Shown: positions 20,573-29,162 of the stretch, piece after piece
Layout of the letters: the number at the start of each line of letters is the position of its first letter
Position numbering within the stretch: the stretch's first letter is position 1
Origin: Clostridium sp. Cult1
GTDB taxonomy: Bacteria; Bacillota; Clostridia; Tissierellales; Tepidimicrobiaceae
Direction: 5' to 3'
NCBI RefSeq assembly: GCF_021655095.1
Contig: NZ_PPXW01000001.1
Span: 1,724,085-1,775,158, forward strand
DNA: 51,074 nt
Made by a program: the position numbers and the translations under genes
Notes under the pieces: model-generated
Database searches by the model: none
The model's input: only the letters and a program-made list of their open reading frames with translations
What the model was told of the DNA's origin: nothing

Positions 20573-21337
20573 ATGGGGCGGATAATTACCATTTTCAATC
20601 AAAAAGGTGGAGTTGGCAAGACTACAACTGTAATTAATTTAGCTGCTGCTTTAGGTAAATCTAATAAAAAGATATTAATTGTTGATGTAGACCCTCAAGG
20701 CAATGCAACTAGTGGATTAGGTATAGATAAAAATAGCTTAGAGTTATCCGTATATGATGGATTAATCAATGATATTAGTTTAAAACAGATTGCAAAAAAA
20801 ACTTCTGCAGAGAATGTAGATATTATACCTTCTAGTGTAGATTTAGCAGGAGCAGAAATTGAATTAATAGGTATGGGAGAAAGAGAATTATCTTTAAAAA
20901 AATCTCTAGAAGAAGTTAAAGATAATTATGATTTTATATTTATTGATTGTCCTCCCTCTCTAGGCTTATTGAGTATTAACGGATTAACTGCATCCCATAG
21001 TGTATTAGTACCTATCCAATGTGAATACTATGCATTAGAAGGAGTTAGTCAATTAATGGATACCATAATGCTTGTCAAAAAAAGCCTTAATCCAGAACTA
21101 GAAATAGAAGGTGTAGTTCTAAGTATGTTTGATGGTAGAACTAATTTGTCCATTCAAGTTGTTGATGAAGTAAAAAAATATTTTAGAGGGAAGGTATATA
21201 CTTCTATTATACCTCGTAATGTAAGGCTCGCTGAGGCTCCAAGCTATGGTTTATCTGCTTTAGATTATGACCCAAAATCTAAAGGCGCTGAAGCCTATAC
21301 GGAGTTGGCTGAAGAATTCCTATACTTACTAGAATAA
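20573..21337 (+). CDS. soj: Chromosome partitioning ATPase ParA/Soj
   Basis: Walker-type ParA ATPase (254 aa). The deviant Walker A motif QKGGVGKTT is at 10-18; DVDPQGNATSGLG and IDCPPSLG follow. Soj responds to ParB to position origins and in Bacillus also regulates DnaA. GAGGTGATT precedes the ATG. parB begins 88 bp downstream. Confidence 0.96.
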   Translation: MGRIITIFNQKGGVGKTTTVINLAAALGKSNKKILIVDVDPQGNATSGLGIDKNSLELSVYDGLINDISLKQIAKKTSAENVDIIPSSVDLAGAEIELIGMGERELSLKKSLEEVKDNYDFIFIDCPPSLGLLSINGLTASHSVLVPIQCEYYALEGVSQLMDTIMLVKKSLNPELEIEGVVLSMFDGRTNLSIQVVDEVKKYFRGKVYTSIIPRNVRLAEAPSYGLSALDYDPKSKGAEAYTELAEEFLYLLE

Positions 21338-21348
21338 AAAGAAAAGTT

Positions 21349-21416
21349 AAGGAGGTGGATACCATTACTAAAGCCTATAATATTTTGAATAGAATTATAT
21401 TAGCTTTTAGTAATGG
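21349..21416 (+). promoter_or_regulatory. Orphan Shine-Dalgarno and inverted repeat in the soj-parB gap
   Basis: AAGGAGGTGG (21350-21359) is a near-perfect ribosome site but lies 67 nt before the parB ATG. ATTACTAAAGC (21364-21374) and GCTTTTAGTAAT (21403-21414) pair with one bulge. A GTG within the site opens a frame of 22 codons ending TAG at 21423. Either a leader peptide or a structured leader for parB is possible; neither is shown. Confidence 0.35.
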
Positions 21417-21425
21417 GGACTAGAT

Positions 21426-22289
21426 ATGGTTACAAAAAAAAGAGGTTTAGGAAAAGGGTTAGCTGCTTTAATACCAAATGATCCAATAGGGGATTTAGTA
21501 GATGGAGAACTAGATTCGGATAATATACAAAACATCGAACTATCTTCTATAATTCCTAATGAAGAGCAACCAAGAAAGGATTTTGATTTGGAACTTTTAG
21601 CTGAGTTAACTGACTCTATTAAACAATATGGTGTTATTCAGCCGATAGTAGTTAGAAAAAAGGAAAATTTTTATGAAATCATTGCTGGTGAGAGAAGATG
21701 GAGAGCAGCTAAGGCTGCTAAGCTTAAAGAAATTCCATGTATTGTAAAAGAAGTAGATGATAAGCAAGCCATGAAATTAGCATTAATTGAAAACCTTCAA
21801 AGGGACAACTTAAATCCAATTGAAGAAGCATATGCCTTTAAAGGGTTGATTGAGGAGCATAATTTAACACAGGAAGAAGTAGCCACTGCAGTTGGAAAGA
21901 GCAGATCATATATTTCAAATGCGATAAGGCTATTAAATCTTGATGAAGAAATAATCGATTATATTGCCAATGGAAAAATCACCAGAGGCCATGGTAGGGC
22001 TCTATTGGCAATTAAAGATAAAAATGAAAGATTAAAAACTGTTCAGTCTATTGTGGATAATAAAATAAATGTACGGGAAACTGAAAAAATAGTTAATAAG
22101 AACAAAAAAAGGAAAACTAAAAAAAGCACTATAAAAGAAGATCCTTTTGTAAAGGAGATCGAAGAGAAGCTTATGAGAGCATTAGGTACAAAAGTAACAT
22201 TGAGCCCTAAAAAAGAAGGAGGCATAATCCAAGTTGAATTTTATGGCGATGAAGATTTAGAACGGATTTTAGACTTACTGATAAGATAA
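21426..22289 (+). CDS. parB: Chromosome partitioning protein ParB/Spo0J
   Basis: CTP-dependent DNA clamp that loads at parS (287 aa). It starts with the Soj-stimulating peptide KKRGLGKGLAALIP. The CTP-binding motifs are GERRWRAAK (88-96) and ENLQRDNLNP (122-131), and the helix-turn-helix is VGKSRSYISNAIRLL. Specificity positions are R160, A166, N171 and G188; Arg and Gly are the ParB type and distinguish it from the noc product. Two perfect parS sites flank the soj-parB pair. Confidence 0.95.
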   Translation: MVTKKRGLGKGLAALIPNDPIGDLVDGELDSDNIQNIELSSIIPNEEQPRKDFDLELLAELTDSIKQYGVIQPIVVRKKENFYEIIAGERRWRAAKAAKLKEIPCIVKEVDDKQAMKLALIENLQRDNLNPIEEAYAFKGLIEEHNLTQEEVATAVGKSRSYISNAIRLLNLDEEIIDYIANGKITRGHGRALLAIKDKNERLKTVQSIVDNKINVRETEKIVNKNKKRKTKKSTIKEDPFVKEIEEKLMRALGTKVTLSPKKEGGIIQVEFYGDEDLERILDLLIR

Positions 22290-22297
22290 AGTTACAT

Positions 22298-22313
22298 TGT
22301 TTCACGTGAAACA
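22298..22313. other. parS: parS centromere site, downstream of parB
   Basis: Exact TGTTTCACGTGAAACA, 8 bp after the parB stop. Translated in one frame it reads FHVKH, which can mislead start calls for the next gene. Confidence 0.97.
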
Positions 22314-22332
22314 TTTTGGGAGGAGTATAATA

Positions 22333-23229
22333 ATGGAAATAAAAGTGTATCAAGTTGATACTTTTACATCTAAACCCTTTAAAGGAAATCCTGCTGGAGT
22401 AGTATTAGATTTAAACGGGTTATCTGAAAAAGACATGCAAAATATTGCCAGAGAGATGAATCTTTCTGAAACAGCTTTTATAATTCCTATAGACGAAAAT
22501 AATTATAAGGTGAGGTTTTTTACTCCTGTTAGTGAAGTTGATCTTTGTGGTCATGCTACTATTGCCTCGTTTTATACTTTAGCATTTAAAAATATAATAC
22601 CGCCCGTCTATGAAGGTATAAAAAAAGTATATCAAGAAACTAGAGTAGGTAAACTAGGAGTAGAAATAAGTTACAAAGGTGGAGAAGTTGAAAAGATAAT
22701 GATGGATCAGTCTAAACCTGAGGATTTAGGTGTAATTGCTGAAATTGATTTATTATTGAGTTGTTTGAATATACAAAAAGAGGACATAGGTATAGGAGAA
22801 AAATTCATTAATCCTAGAATAATTTCTACGGGTCTACCAGATATCCAGTTGCCCATAAAAAACAAGAAATTGCTAGATAATTTGATTGTAGATTATAAAA
22901 GATTAGCTAACTTATCAAAGAAGACTAACACTATAGGATTACATGCCTTTCACTTACCAGAGAAGAATTCAGACAAAGTATATGTAAGAAATTTTGCTCC
23001 ATTAGTCGGAATAAATGAAGAATCTGCTACAGGAACTGCAAATGGGGGATTAGTTTATTTTTTAAAAGAAGAAGGCTATATAAATAAAAGGCAGATAGTA
23101 GCAATTCAAGGAGAATCTTTAAAAAGGCCAAGTCAGATCTACTGTATTGCAGATAAAGATAATAGAGACTATAATATTAAAGTTGGAGGGCAAGGGAGAA
23201 TAGTTTTAGAAGGTTTTATATATTTTTAA
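22333..23229 (+). CDS. PhzF family isomerase/epimerase
   Basis: PhzF-type protein (298 aa), diaminopimelate-epimerase fold. The N-terminal lobe has VYQVDTFTSKPFKGNPAGVV and the catalytic glutamate in NLSETAFI (Glu46); the second lobe has RNFAPLVGINEESATGTA. Substrate unknown; members act on varied small molecules. The start is ATG at 22333 with GGGAGGAG upstream. A longer frame would translate the parS palindrome and is rejected. Confidence 0.88.
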   Translation: MEIKVYQVDTFTSKPFKGNPAGVVLDLNGLSEKDMQNIAREMNLSETAFIIPIDENNYKVRFFTPVSEVDLCGHATIASFYTLAFKNIIPPVYEGIKKVYQETRVGKLGVEISYKGGEVEKIMMDQSKPEDLGVIAEIDLLLSCLNIQKEDIGIGEKFINPRIISTGLPDIQLPIKNKKLLDNLIVDYKRLANLSKKTNTIGLHAFHLPEKNSDKVYVRNFAPLVGINEESATGTANGGLVYFLKEEGYINKRQIVAIQGESLKRPSQIYCIADKDNRDYNIKVGGQGRIVLEGFIYF

Positions 23230-23248
23230 CCAACCTAATAGGTTGGTT
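23228..23248. terminator. Bidirectional terminator between convergent genes
   Basis: Stem AACCAACCT/AGGTTGGTT with a 3-nt loop, followed by ATTTTAATTTT rightward. It lies exactly between the phzF-like gene and the leftward ytaF. Confidence 0.7.
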
Positions 23249-23876
23249 ATTTTAATTTTAAAAAAGCTAGACATATTAATAGAATTCCTGTGATCCAGGA
23301 CAGATTGATTTTGGATTTTTCTGCAAATTTCTTCCCTATTAGTAAACCACTCCAGATAGTTAATATATGAAAAATAAAAGACATAAATATTATTAATAAA
23401 ATATTAATATTTCCAAGACCGGAACTAAATCCTATGGCTAATGAATCTAAAGACAGAGCTACTGCAAGATATAATGCCTCTCTAGAATTAAGTCTTTTTG
23501 AATTATCAAAGTCTGCTTTAATTTCATCTACATATATATCTATTATTAACCATATATCAAATAACTTTACTTTTACTTTGCTCCTTGATGTAATCTTATT
23601 TTTAAAATAAGTTTTGATTATACTTTCAAATAGATAAAAGACACCAAGAAAAAATAAAATTAAAAAACCAAAAATCGATGTTACATAGTCAGATAGAAAA
23701 CATTTTACCAACTCTCCAAAAAACACAGATATGGCTAAAAAAAATACGCAAACTAGGTCTATAATAATTATTGAAGTAAAGGGTATTTCAATTTTATTTG
23801 CACCATATGCAAAACTAGCAACGAATGCATCTAGAGATAAAGCCAATACTAGCATTAATGCTTCCAAAGTTAGCAC
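23247..23876 (-). CDS. ytaF: Sporulation membrane protein YtaF (MntP-like)
   Basis: Membrane protein (209 aa) with two related halves, LALSLDAFVASFAYG at 11-25 and VALSLDSLAIGFSSG in the second half, the repeated signature of the MntP/YtaF superfamily. About six membrane segments are separated by a charged cytoplasmic loop (KNKITSRSKVKVK). In spore formers this subgroup is YtaF; its transport substrate is not established. It is transcribed convergently to the PhzF gene. Confidence 0.82.
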   Translation of the reverse strand: MLTLEALMLVLALSLDAFVASFAYGANKIEIPFTSIIIIDLVCVFFLAISVFFGELVKCFLSDYVTSIFGFLILFFLGVFYLFESIIKTYFKNKITSRSKVKVKLFDIWLIIDIYVDEIKADFDNSKRLNSREALYLAVALSLDSLAIGFSSGLGNINILLIIFMSFIFHILTIWSGLLIGKKFAEKSKINLSWITGILLICLAFLKLK

Positions 23877-24024
23877 TCCTTTTAATTTAATACTATATCA
23901 TATTCATATTAATTATTAATTGTGATAGTTTGTAAATTATGAAACTCATGTGGAATATTAATAGCTCTGTCCATATATAAATATAGTAGTTAATCAAAAA
24001 TAGGGTATACTTTAGGAGGATACT

Positions 24025-24972
24025 ATGGAGATCATATGGGTATTAATAATCTTTTTTTTGGGGTTGATATTAATAATAAAAGGTGGAGATATTTTTGTGG
24101 AATCAGCTATATGGATAGCTGAAAGAACAGGAATTTCTTCTGGAATAATAGCAGCAACTATTATCAGCATTGCTACAACTTTACCTGAATTTTTCGTATC
24201 TACTGTAGCAAGCAACGAAGGTTTCTCAGAAATGGCTGTTGGCAACGCAATTGGGTCATATATATGCAATATAGCTTTTATAATGGGATTATCATCATTA
24301 ATAAAGCCAATAAAAGTTAAATCCAACTTTTTTGGAATTAAAGGAATTATGATGATATTATATCTATTAATTTTTTTTATTTTATCTAAAGGGGGAATAA
24401 TTACATATAAAGAAGGATATTTTTTAATTGGGTTAATTACTTTTTTTATAATGATTAATATATTAGAGCATAAAAAAATAGATAACAAAAATAAAAAAAT
24501 AAGAAAGATACCAACTAGGAAAAAAGATGTACTTGTAAATTTAATAAAATTTATATTTGGGGGACTATTAATCGTTTTTGGGGCTCATATATTAGTAGAT
24601 AGTGGAGTAAAGATAGCAAATTTTTTAAGGATTCCAAAGCAGATAGTGAGTTTAACCTTACTTGCTGTTGGAACATCGTTGCCAGAACTAGTTACATCTT
24701 TGTTTGCAATATTTAAAGAACAACAAAATATATCTTTAGGTAATATCCTAGGATCAAATATATTGAATGTTTCAATAATTATAGGAGCTTCAACTTTGGT
24801 TAGTGAGCAAGGATTAATTATTACTAGACAGACAATGTTATTGGATATACCAATGGCTTTGTTTGTTGCTTTGATTTTTGTAATATCGGGTATATATAGA
24901 GAGAAAATAGGTAGACTAACAGGATTTATATTATTATCTTCTTATATAATATATTTATTAATTCTATTTTAA
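24025..24972 (+). CDS. Sodium/calcium exchanger family (CaCA, YrbG-like)
   Basis: Cation antiporter (315 aa) of about ten membrane helices in two inverted repeats. The alpha-repeats are visible as ATIISIATTLPEFFVSTVAS and LLAVGTSLPELVTSLFA, holding the ion-binding acidic residues. A basic loop (KKIDNKNKKIRKIPTRKKD) separates the halves. AGGAGG precedes the ATG. Single-gene unit, divergent from ytaF. Confidence 0.9.
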   Translation: MEIIWVLIIFFLGLILIIKGGDIFVESAIWIAERTGISSGIIAATIISIATTLPEFFVSTVASNEGFSEMAVGNAIGSYICNIAFIMGLSSLIKPIKVKSNFFGIKGIMMILYLLIFFILSKGGIITYKEGYFLIGLITFFIMINILEHKKIDNKNKKIRKIPTRKKDVLVNLIKFIFGGLLIVFGAHILVDSGVKIANFLRIPKQIVSLTLLAVGTSLPELVTSLFAIFKEQQNISLGNILGSNILNVSIIIGASTLVSEQGLIITRQTMLLDIPMALFVALIFVISGIYREKIGRLTGFILLSSYIIYLLILF

Positions 24973-25187
24973 GAAAGAATAGCCAAAATTATATAAATAA
25001 GGTAATTATGCTATTTTTCGTATTAAAAACGAGAAAAAGTAAATAATAATAAGTAAATTTAAAAAAATCAAAAAAATATAAGAAAATAAAGCGAAAACCT
25101 AAGAAATTAAATCTTTTATATATTTGAGCTATATGTTATCATATAAAATGTTTGACAAAATTATAACAAATGAGGAGGGTATTAGTT

Positions 25188-26540
25188 ATGGATCTAGTTA
25201 AAATAGTGGAAGTAATAAACGAAAATCTATGGAATAAGGTTTTAATATTTTTACTATTAGGAACAGGCGTTTATTATACCTTTAGATTGAAGTTCATCCA
25301 AATCCGCAGGTTTAAAGACATTAATGCTCATGTATTTGGAAATGTATTTAAAAGAGGAGAAAAGGCAGACAAAGATGGAATGTCATCTTTTCAAGCATTA
25401 GCAACATCTATAGCAGCTCAAGTAGGAACTGGTAACTTAGCAGGTGTAGCTACTGCTATAGCATCTGGTGGTCCTGGAGCTATATTTTGGATGTGGATTA
25501 GTGCATTTTTTGGTATGGGCACTATATTTGGAGAAGCAGTTTTAGCCCAGAAGTATGTGGAAAAAATTGATGGAGAGGTTACTGGAGGACCTGCTTATTA
25601 TCTAAGAAAAGGATTAAATAGCAAATTTTTAGCAGGATTTTTTGCAATTACAATTATTATAGCTTTAGGTTTTGTTGGAAATATGGTTCAATCAAATTCA
25701 ATAGCAGTGGCTTTAACTTCAGCTTTTAGTATACCAAATTGGGTAGGAGGAGTAATAGCAGCTATTTTTGCAGCTTTAATATTTGCAGGTGGAATGCGTA
25801 GGATAGCATCTTTTACAGAATTGGTAGTTCCTTTTATGGCAATTTTATATATTGCTGGTAGTCTTGTTATAATAATATTAAATTACTCTCAAATTATACC
25901 AGCTCTAAAATTAATTGTTACTTCTGCATTTTCTGCAAAAGCTGCTGTGGGAGGAGCTATAGGTGTTACCGTTAAAGAAGCTGTCAGATATGGTATTGCG
26001 AGAGGATTATTTTCAAACGAAGCAGGTATGGGCTCTACACCTCATGCTCATGCAGTAGCTAAAGTAGAACATCCAGCAGAACAAGGATTAGTAGCTATAT
26101 TTGGTGTAATCTTTGATACTTTAGTTATTTGTACTATAACTGCATTAATAAATATTACTACTGGTGCACATACCCTAGGTTTAACTGGAATTGAAATGAC
26201 ACAAAAAGCTTTCAATATAGGTCTTGGTAATTTTGGAACAATATTTATTGCAATTGGTCTATTTTTCTTTGCATTTTCAACTATAATAGGGTGGTATTAT
26301 TTTGGAGAATCTAATATAAAATATTTATTTGGAGCAAAAGGGATATGGCCTTATAGAATAATAGTTTTACTATTTATTATATTTGGCTCTATTCTTAGTG
26401 TAGATATAGTATGGCAAATTGCTGATTTATTTAATGGATTAATGGTATTACCTAACGTTATTGGATTGTTGATATTATCGCCTCAAGTAATAGCTATATT
26501 GAGAGATTATGAGATAAATTTCTTAAAAGATGTAAAGTAG
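25188..26540 (+). CDS. Alanine/glycine:cation symporter (AGCS family)
   Basis: Sodium- or proton-coupled amino-acid symporter (450 aa). Signatures are FQALATSIAAQVGTGNLAGV near the N-terminus and FSNEAGMGSTPHAHA in the second half; about eleven membrane helices. ATG at 25188 has GAGGAGGG 8 nt upstream, and an ATG 18 nt further up forms part of that site. The preceding 215 bp are AT-rich without a recognisable glycine riboswitch. Confidence 0.92.
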   Translation: MDLVKIVEVINENLWNKVLIFLLLGTGVYYTFRLKFIQIRRFKDINAHVFGNVFKRGEKADKDGMSSFQALATSIAAQVGTGNLAGVATAIASGGPGAIFWMWISAFFGMGTIFGEAVLAQKYVEKIDGEVTGGPAYYLRKGLNSKFLAGFFAITIIIALGFVGNMVQSNSIAVALTSAFSIPNWVGGVIAAIFAALIFAGGMRRIASFTELVVPFMAILYIAGSLVIIILNYSQIIPALKLIVTSAFSAKAAVGGAIGVTVKEAVRYGIARGLFSNEAGMGSTPHAHAVAKVEHPAEQGLVAIFGVIFDTLVICTITALINITTGAHTLGLTGIEMTQKAFNIGLGNFGTIFIAIGLFFFAFSTIIGWYYFGESNIKYLFGAKGIWPYRIIVLLFIIFGSILSVDIVWQIADLFNGLMVLPNVIGLLILSPQVIAILRDYEINFLKDVK

Positions 26541-26626
26541 ATATTAGCTTGATTATAAAGTAAATCTATAATATAATTGATGAGATAGAAGGGCATTTAA
26601 CAATACTATTAAAGGGCGGTGATTTG

Positions 26627-27265
26627 GTGTTAATTGATGGAAGTATAAAAAACTATATTAATGAAGTTGCATCTAAAGAGCCAACTCCAGGGGGAGGAAG
26701 TGTGGCTGCTTTAGCAGGTAGTTTAGGTTCTGCATTAACAGCAATGGTAGGCTATTTAACAATTGGAAGAAAAATGTACTTAGAATTAGATGAAAAAATT
26801 AAAGAAGAAATGGATCAGAATTTTGAAGAATTAAAAAAGAGTATAGAGAAGCTCAATGAAATTGTTGATGAAGATACGAAAGCATTTGATAAAGTAATGG
26901 AAGCCTTTAAATTGCCTAAGGAGACTGAGGAAGAAAAGAAAAAAAGAACTCAGGCTATTCAAGAAGGATACAAAATAGCTTTAGAAGTGCCTTTAAGATG
27001 TGCTGAAGAATGCTTTAAAGTACTAGAGCTTCAAAAAGTATTTGCAAACTATGGAAATGTAAATGCAATTACAGATGTAGGAGTAGGGGCATTATTGGCA
27101 GCTACAGGTCTTGAAGGAGCTCTCTTAAATGTAAAAATCAATTTACTTAGTATAAAAGACGAAGAATTTAGAAATAAAATGGAAGAAAAAATAGACAATC
27201 TTTTAAAGAGAGGAACTGCACTTAAGGAAGAATTGTTAGAAACTGTATATCAGAGGTTAGGATAA
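26627..27265 (+). CDS. fchA: Cyclodeaminase/cyclohydrolase family protein (FchA-like)
   Basis: Folate-dependent formiminotransferase-cyclodeaminase domain (about 212 aa). It starts LIDGSIKNYINEVASKEPTPGGGSVAALAGSLG, with the glycine loop that binds folate, and NAITDVGVGALLAATGLEGA in the last third. Such stand-alone enzymes act as formimino-THF cyclodeaminase or methenyl-THF cyclohydrolase in one-carbon metabolism. The start is GTG at 26627 or TTG three bases earlier; both lie after GGCGGTGA. Confidence 0.85.
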   Translation: MLIDGSIKNYINEVASKEPTPGGGSVAALAGSLGSALTAMVGYLTIGRKMYLELDEKIKEEMDQNFEELKKSIEKLNEIVDEDTKAFDKVMEAFKLPKETEEEKKKRTQAIQEGYKIALEVPLRCAEECFKVLELQKVFANYGNVNAITDVGVGALLAATGLEGALLNVKINLLSIKDEEFRNKMEEKIDNLLKRGTALKEELLETVYQRLG

Positions 27266-27292
27266 AGGATGCTCTTAGGAGCTCCTTTTTTT
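27265..27292 (+). terminator. Terminator after the cyclodeaminase gene
   Basis: AAGGA(t)GCTC pairs with GAGCTCCTT around a TTAG loop, followed by T6. It overlaps the stop codon region. Confidence 0.8.
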
Positions 27293-27358
27293 ATAATTAA
27301 GTAGAAAAGTTCTCACTTATAAAATAATAATTAAAAAGAACTTTCCCTTATGAGTTTT

Positions 27359-27405
27359 AAGAAAAGCTTCTTTAATAAGGCTTTGATAGAAGCTTTTCTT
27401 TTTTT
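27359..27405 (+). terminator. Second rightward terminator with no gene before it
   Basis: A perfect 13-bp stem AAGAAAAGCTTCT/AGAAGCTTTTCTT (27359-27371 and 27388-27400) is followed by T5. It comes about 70 bp after the previous terminator. Between them is an AAAGTTCT...AGAACTTT inverted repeat (27306-27313 and 27337-27344). Confidence 0.75.
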
Positions 27406-27471
27406 GTTTTACTATTTATCCTTATAGCGAATATGATATAATTAGGATATAAAAATATGGAGGTGTACTTG

Positions 27472-28614
27472 TTGGTATATTTTGATAATGCAGCGACTTC
27501 TTTTCCAAAACCAGATGGAGTTTATGATTCGATCATGAGAGTTATGAAAGAGTATGGAGCTAATCCAGGACGTTCAGGTCATAAGTTAGCCCTAAGACTT
27601 GGGAGAGAAATATTTGAGACGAGAGAATTACTAGCAAATCTATTTAATATTAAAAATCCAATGAATTTAATATTTACTTTTAATTGTACAGAAAGTTTAA
27701 ATATTGGAATTAAAGGTATATTAAATAAAGGGGATCATGTTATAACCACGTCCATGGAGCATAACTCTGTTTTGAGGCCTCTTAAGGCATTGGAAAGACA
27801 AGGGATAGAACTTACAGTTGTAAAAGGAGACCTTGCTGGAAGAATAGATCCAAAAGATATTGAAAAAAGTATTAAAAATAATACTAAGCTTATAGTAACA
27901 ACTCATGTTTCTAATCTGACAGGTACTATTATGCCTATTGAAGAGATTGGAAATATAGCTAAGAAAAATAGTATTTATTATCTTGTAGATGCGGCCCAAT
28001 CAGCAGGGGTATACCATATTGATGTAGAAAAAATGAATATAGATATGCTAGCTTTTCCTGGACATAAGGGACTTTTAGGGCCTCAAGGTACAGGAGGGTT
28101 GTACATTAGAGAAGGAATAGAAGTTAGAGAACTCAACCAAGGTGGGACAGGCAGCATATCCCATTTGTTAGAACAACCAGATATATCACCCGATAGATAT
28201 GAAAGTGGAACGCCAAATGGACCAGGGATTGTTGGACTAGGTGCTGGGGTAAGATATATCTTTCAAGAAGGAATAGACAATATTAGAAGACATGAAGAAG
28301 AATTGACAAAGCATTTTATTGAGGAAATAATGAAAATCAAAAATGTAAAAGCCTATGGTCCGCTAAATATTAACGAGCAAGGAGCAGTAGTTTCAATTAA
28401 TATTGGAGATGAGGATTCTTCTGAAATTAGTTATATATTAGATCAGAACTATGATATAGAAGTAAGACCGGGACTCCACTGTGCTCCTATTGCACATAAA
28501 ACTATAGGAACCTTTGATCAGGGAGTTGTTAGATTTAGTTTCGGGCCTTTTAATACTCATGAAGAGATAGAATTAGGAATAAAAGCTATCAAAGAAATAT
28601 CTAAAGAGATATAA
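27472..28614 (+). CDS. Cysteine desulfurase-like PLP enzyme (class V aminotransferase)
   Basis: SufS/CsdB-like enzyme (380 aa) starting MVYFDNAATSFPKP. The PLP lysine is Lys199 in AFPGHKGLLGPQG; HVSNLTGTIMP and DAAQSAGV line the cofactor site; a candidate catalytic cysteine is Cys337 in RPGLHCAP. It probably releases sulfur from cysteine, but no SufU or other scaffold gene is adjacent, so pathway is open. The TTG start at 27472 is 6 nt from GGAGGTG; an ATG 15 nt upstream overlaps that site. Confidence 0.88.
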   Translation: MVYFDNAATSFPKPDGVYDSIMRVMKEYGANPGRSGHKLALRLGREIFETRELLANLFNIKNPMNLIFTFNCTESLNIGIKGILNKGDHVITTSMEHNSVLRPLKALERQGIELTVVKGDLAGRIDPKDIEKSIKNNTKLIVTTHVSNLTGTIMPIEEIGNIAKKNSIYYLVDAAQSAGVYHIDVEKMNIDMLAFPGHKGLLGPQGTGGLYIREGIEVRELNQGGTGSISHLLEQPDISPDRYESGTPNGPGIVGLGAGVRYIFQEGIDNIRRHEEELTKHFIEEIMKIKNVKAYGPLNINEQGAVVSINIGDEDSSEISYILDQNYDIEVRPGLHCAPIAHKTIGTFDQGVVRFSFGPFNTHEEIELGIKAIKEISKEI

Positions 28615-28630
28615 GAAAGGAGTAAGCTAA

Positions 28631-29149
28631 ATGGAACAGGTTAGACAATTTATTGAAATATATAATATAGAAATAATTATTGGTATATTGGTAGCTTTTT
28701 TTATTCTATTAGCATTATATTTAATTTCCCAAATAAGAATATCAAAAATTAAAAATGAGTATAATGAATTAGTTCGTGGAGCAGATGGTATCAATATTGA
28801 GGAATTATTAATACAAAATGGATATGGGATAGAGGAATTAAGGAATGACTTTTCGAGTTTATATAAAAAAGTGGATAATTTAGATACAAAGTTAACCTTT
28901 GCTATTCAAAAAGTAGGATTTATTAGATACAATGCTTTTGCAGATATGGGCTCAGAACTGAGCTTTTCAATTGCATTTTTGGATAATTTTTTAAATGGAT
29001 TTGTACTAACAAGTATTTATGGAAGAGAACAGTCTACTTGTTATGCTAAACCAATAAAGAATGGTAAATCTATATATCCTCTATCAGTTGAAGAAATGCA
29101 AGCTGTGGATAGAGCAATTAAGGGAGAATATTACACAAAATCTATATAA
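28631..29149 (+). CDS. DUF4446 family membrane-anchored protein
   Basis: 172-aa protein with one N-terminal membrane helix (IIIGILVAFFILLALYLI), a short charged linker that may form a coiled coil, and the conserved DUF4446 block KVGFIRYNAFADMGSELSFSIAFLD. Function unknown. The family is usually encoded near parB in clostridia, as here. It follows the cysteine-desulfurase-like gene by 16 bp and precedes the lipid kinase by 13 bp, so the three form an operon. Confidence 0.85.
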   Translation: MEQVRQFIEIYNIEIIIGILVAFFILLALYLISQIRISKIKNEYNELVRGADGINIEELLIQNGYGIEELRNDFSSLYKKVDNLDTKLTFAIQKVGFIRYNAFADMGSELSFSIAFLDNFLNGFVLTSIYGREQSTCYAKPIKNGKSIYPLSVEEMQAVDRAIKGEYYTKSI

Positions 29150-29162
29150 ATCAGGAGGAGCT

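Noticed and set aside
22297-22332. In-frame N-terminal extension (MFHVKHFG...) of the PhzF-family gene
   Set aside because: These codons are the parS palindrome; a good ribosome site lies just before the ATG at 22333, where the family's N-terminus begins.
24005-24020. SigB-type promoter (GGGTAT) before the CaCA exchanger
   Set aside because: The possible -35 (GTTAAT) is only about 9 bp away, far short of the required spacing.
24973-25187. Glycine riboswitch before the AGCS symporter
   Set aside because: The gap lacks the conserved paired domains; it is plain AT-rich DNA with promoter-like hexamers.
29061-29162. Longer start for the lipid kinase inside the DUF4446 gene
   Set aside because: No ribosome site, and the kinase domain begins right at the ATG at 29163, which follows AGGAGGAG.
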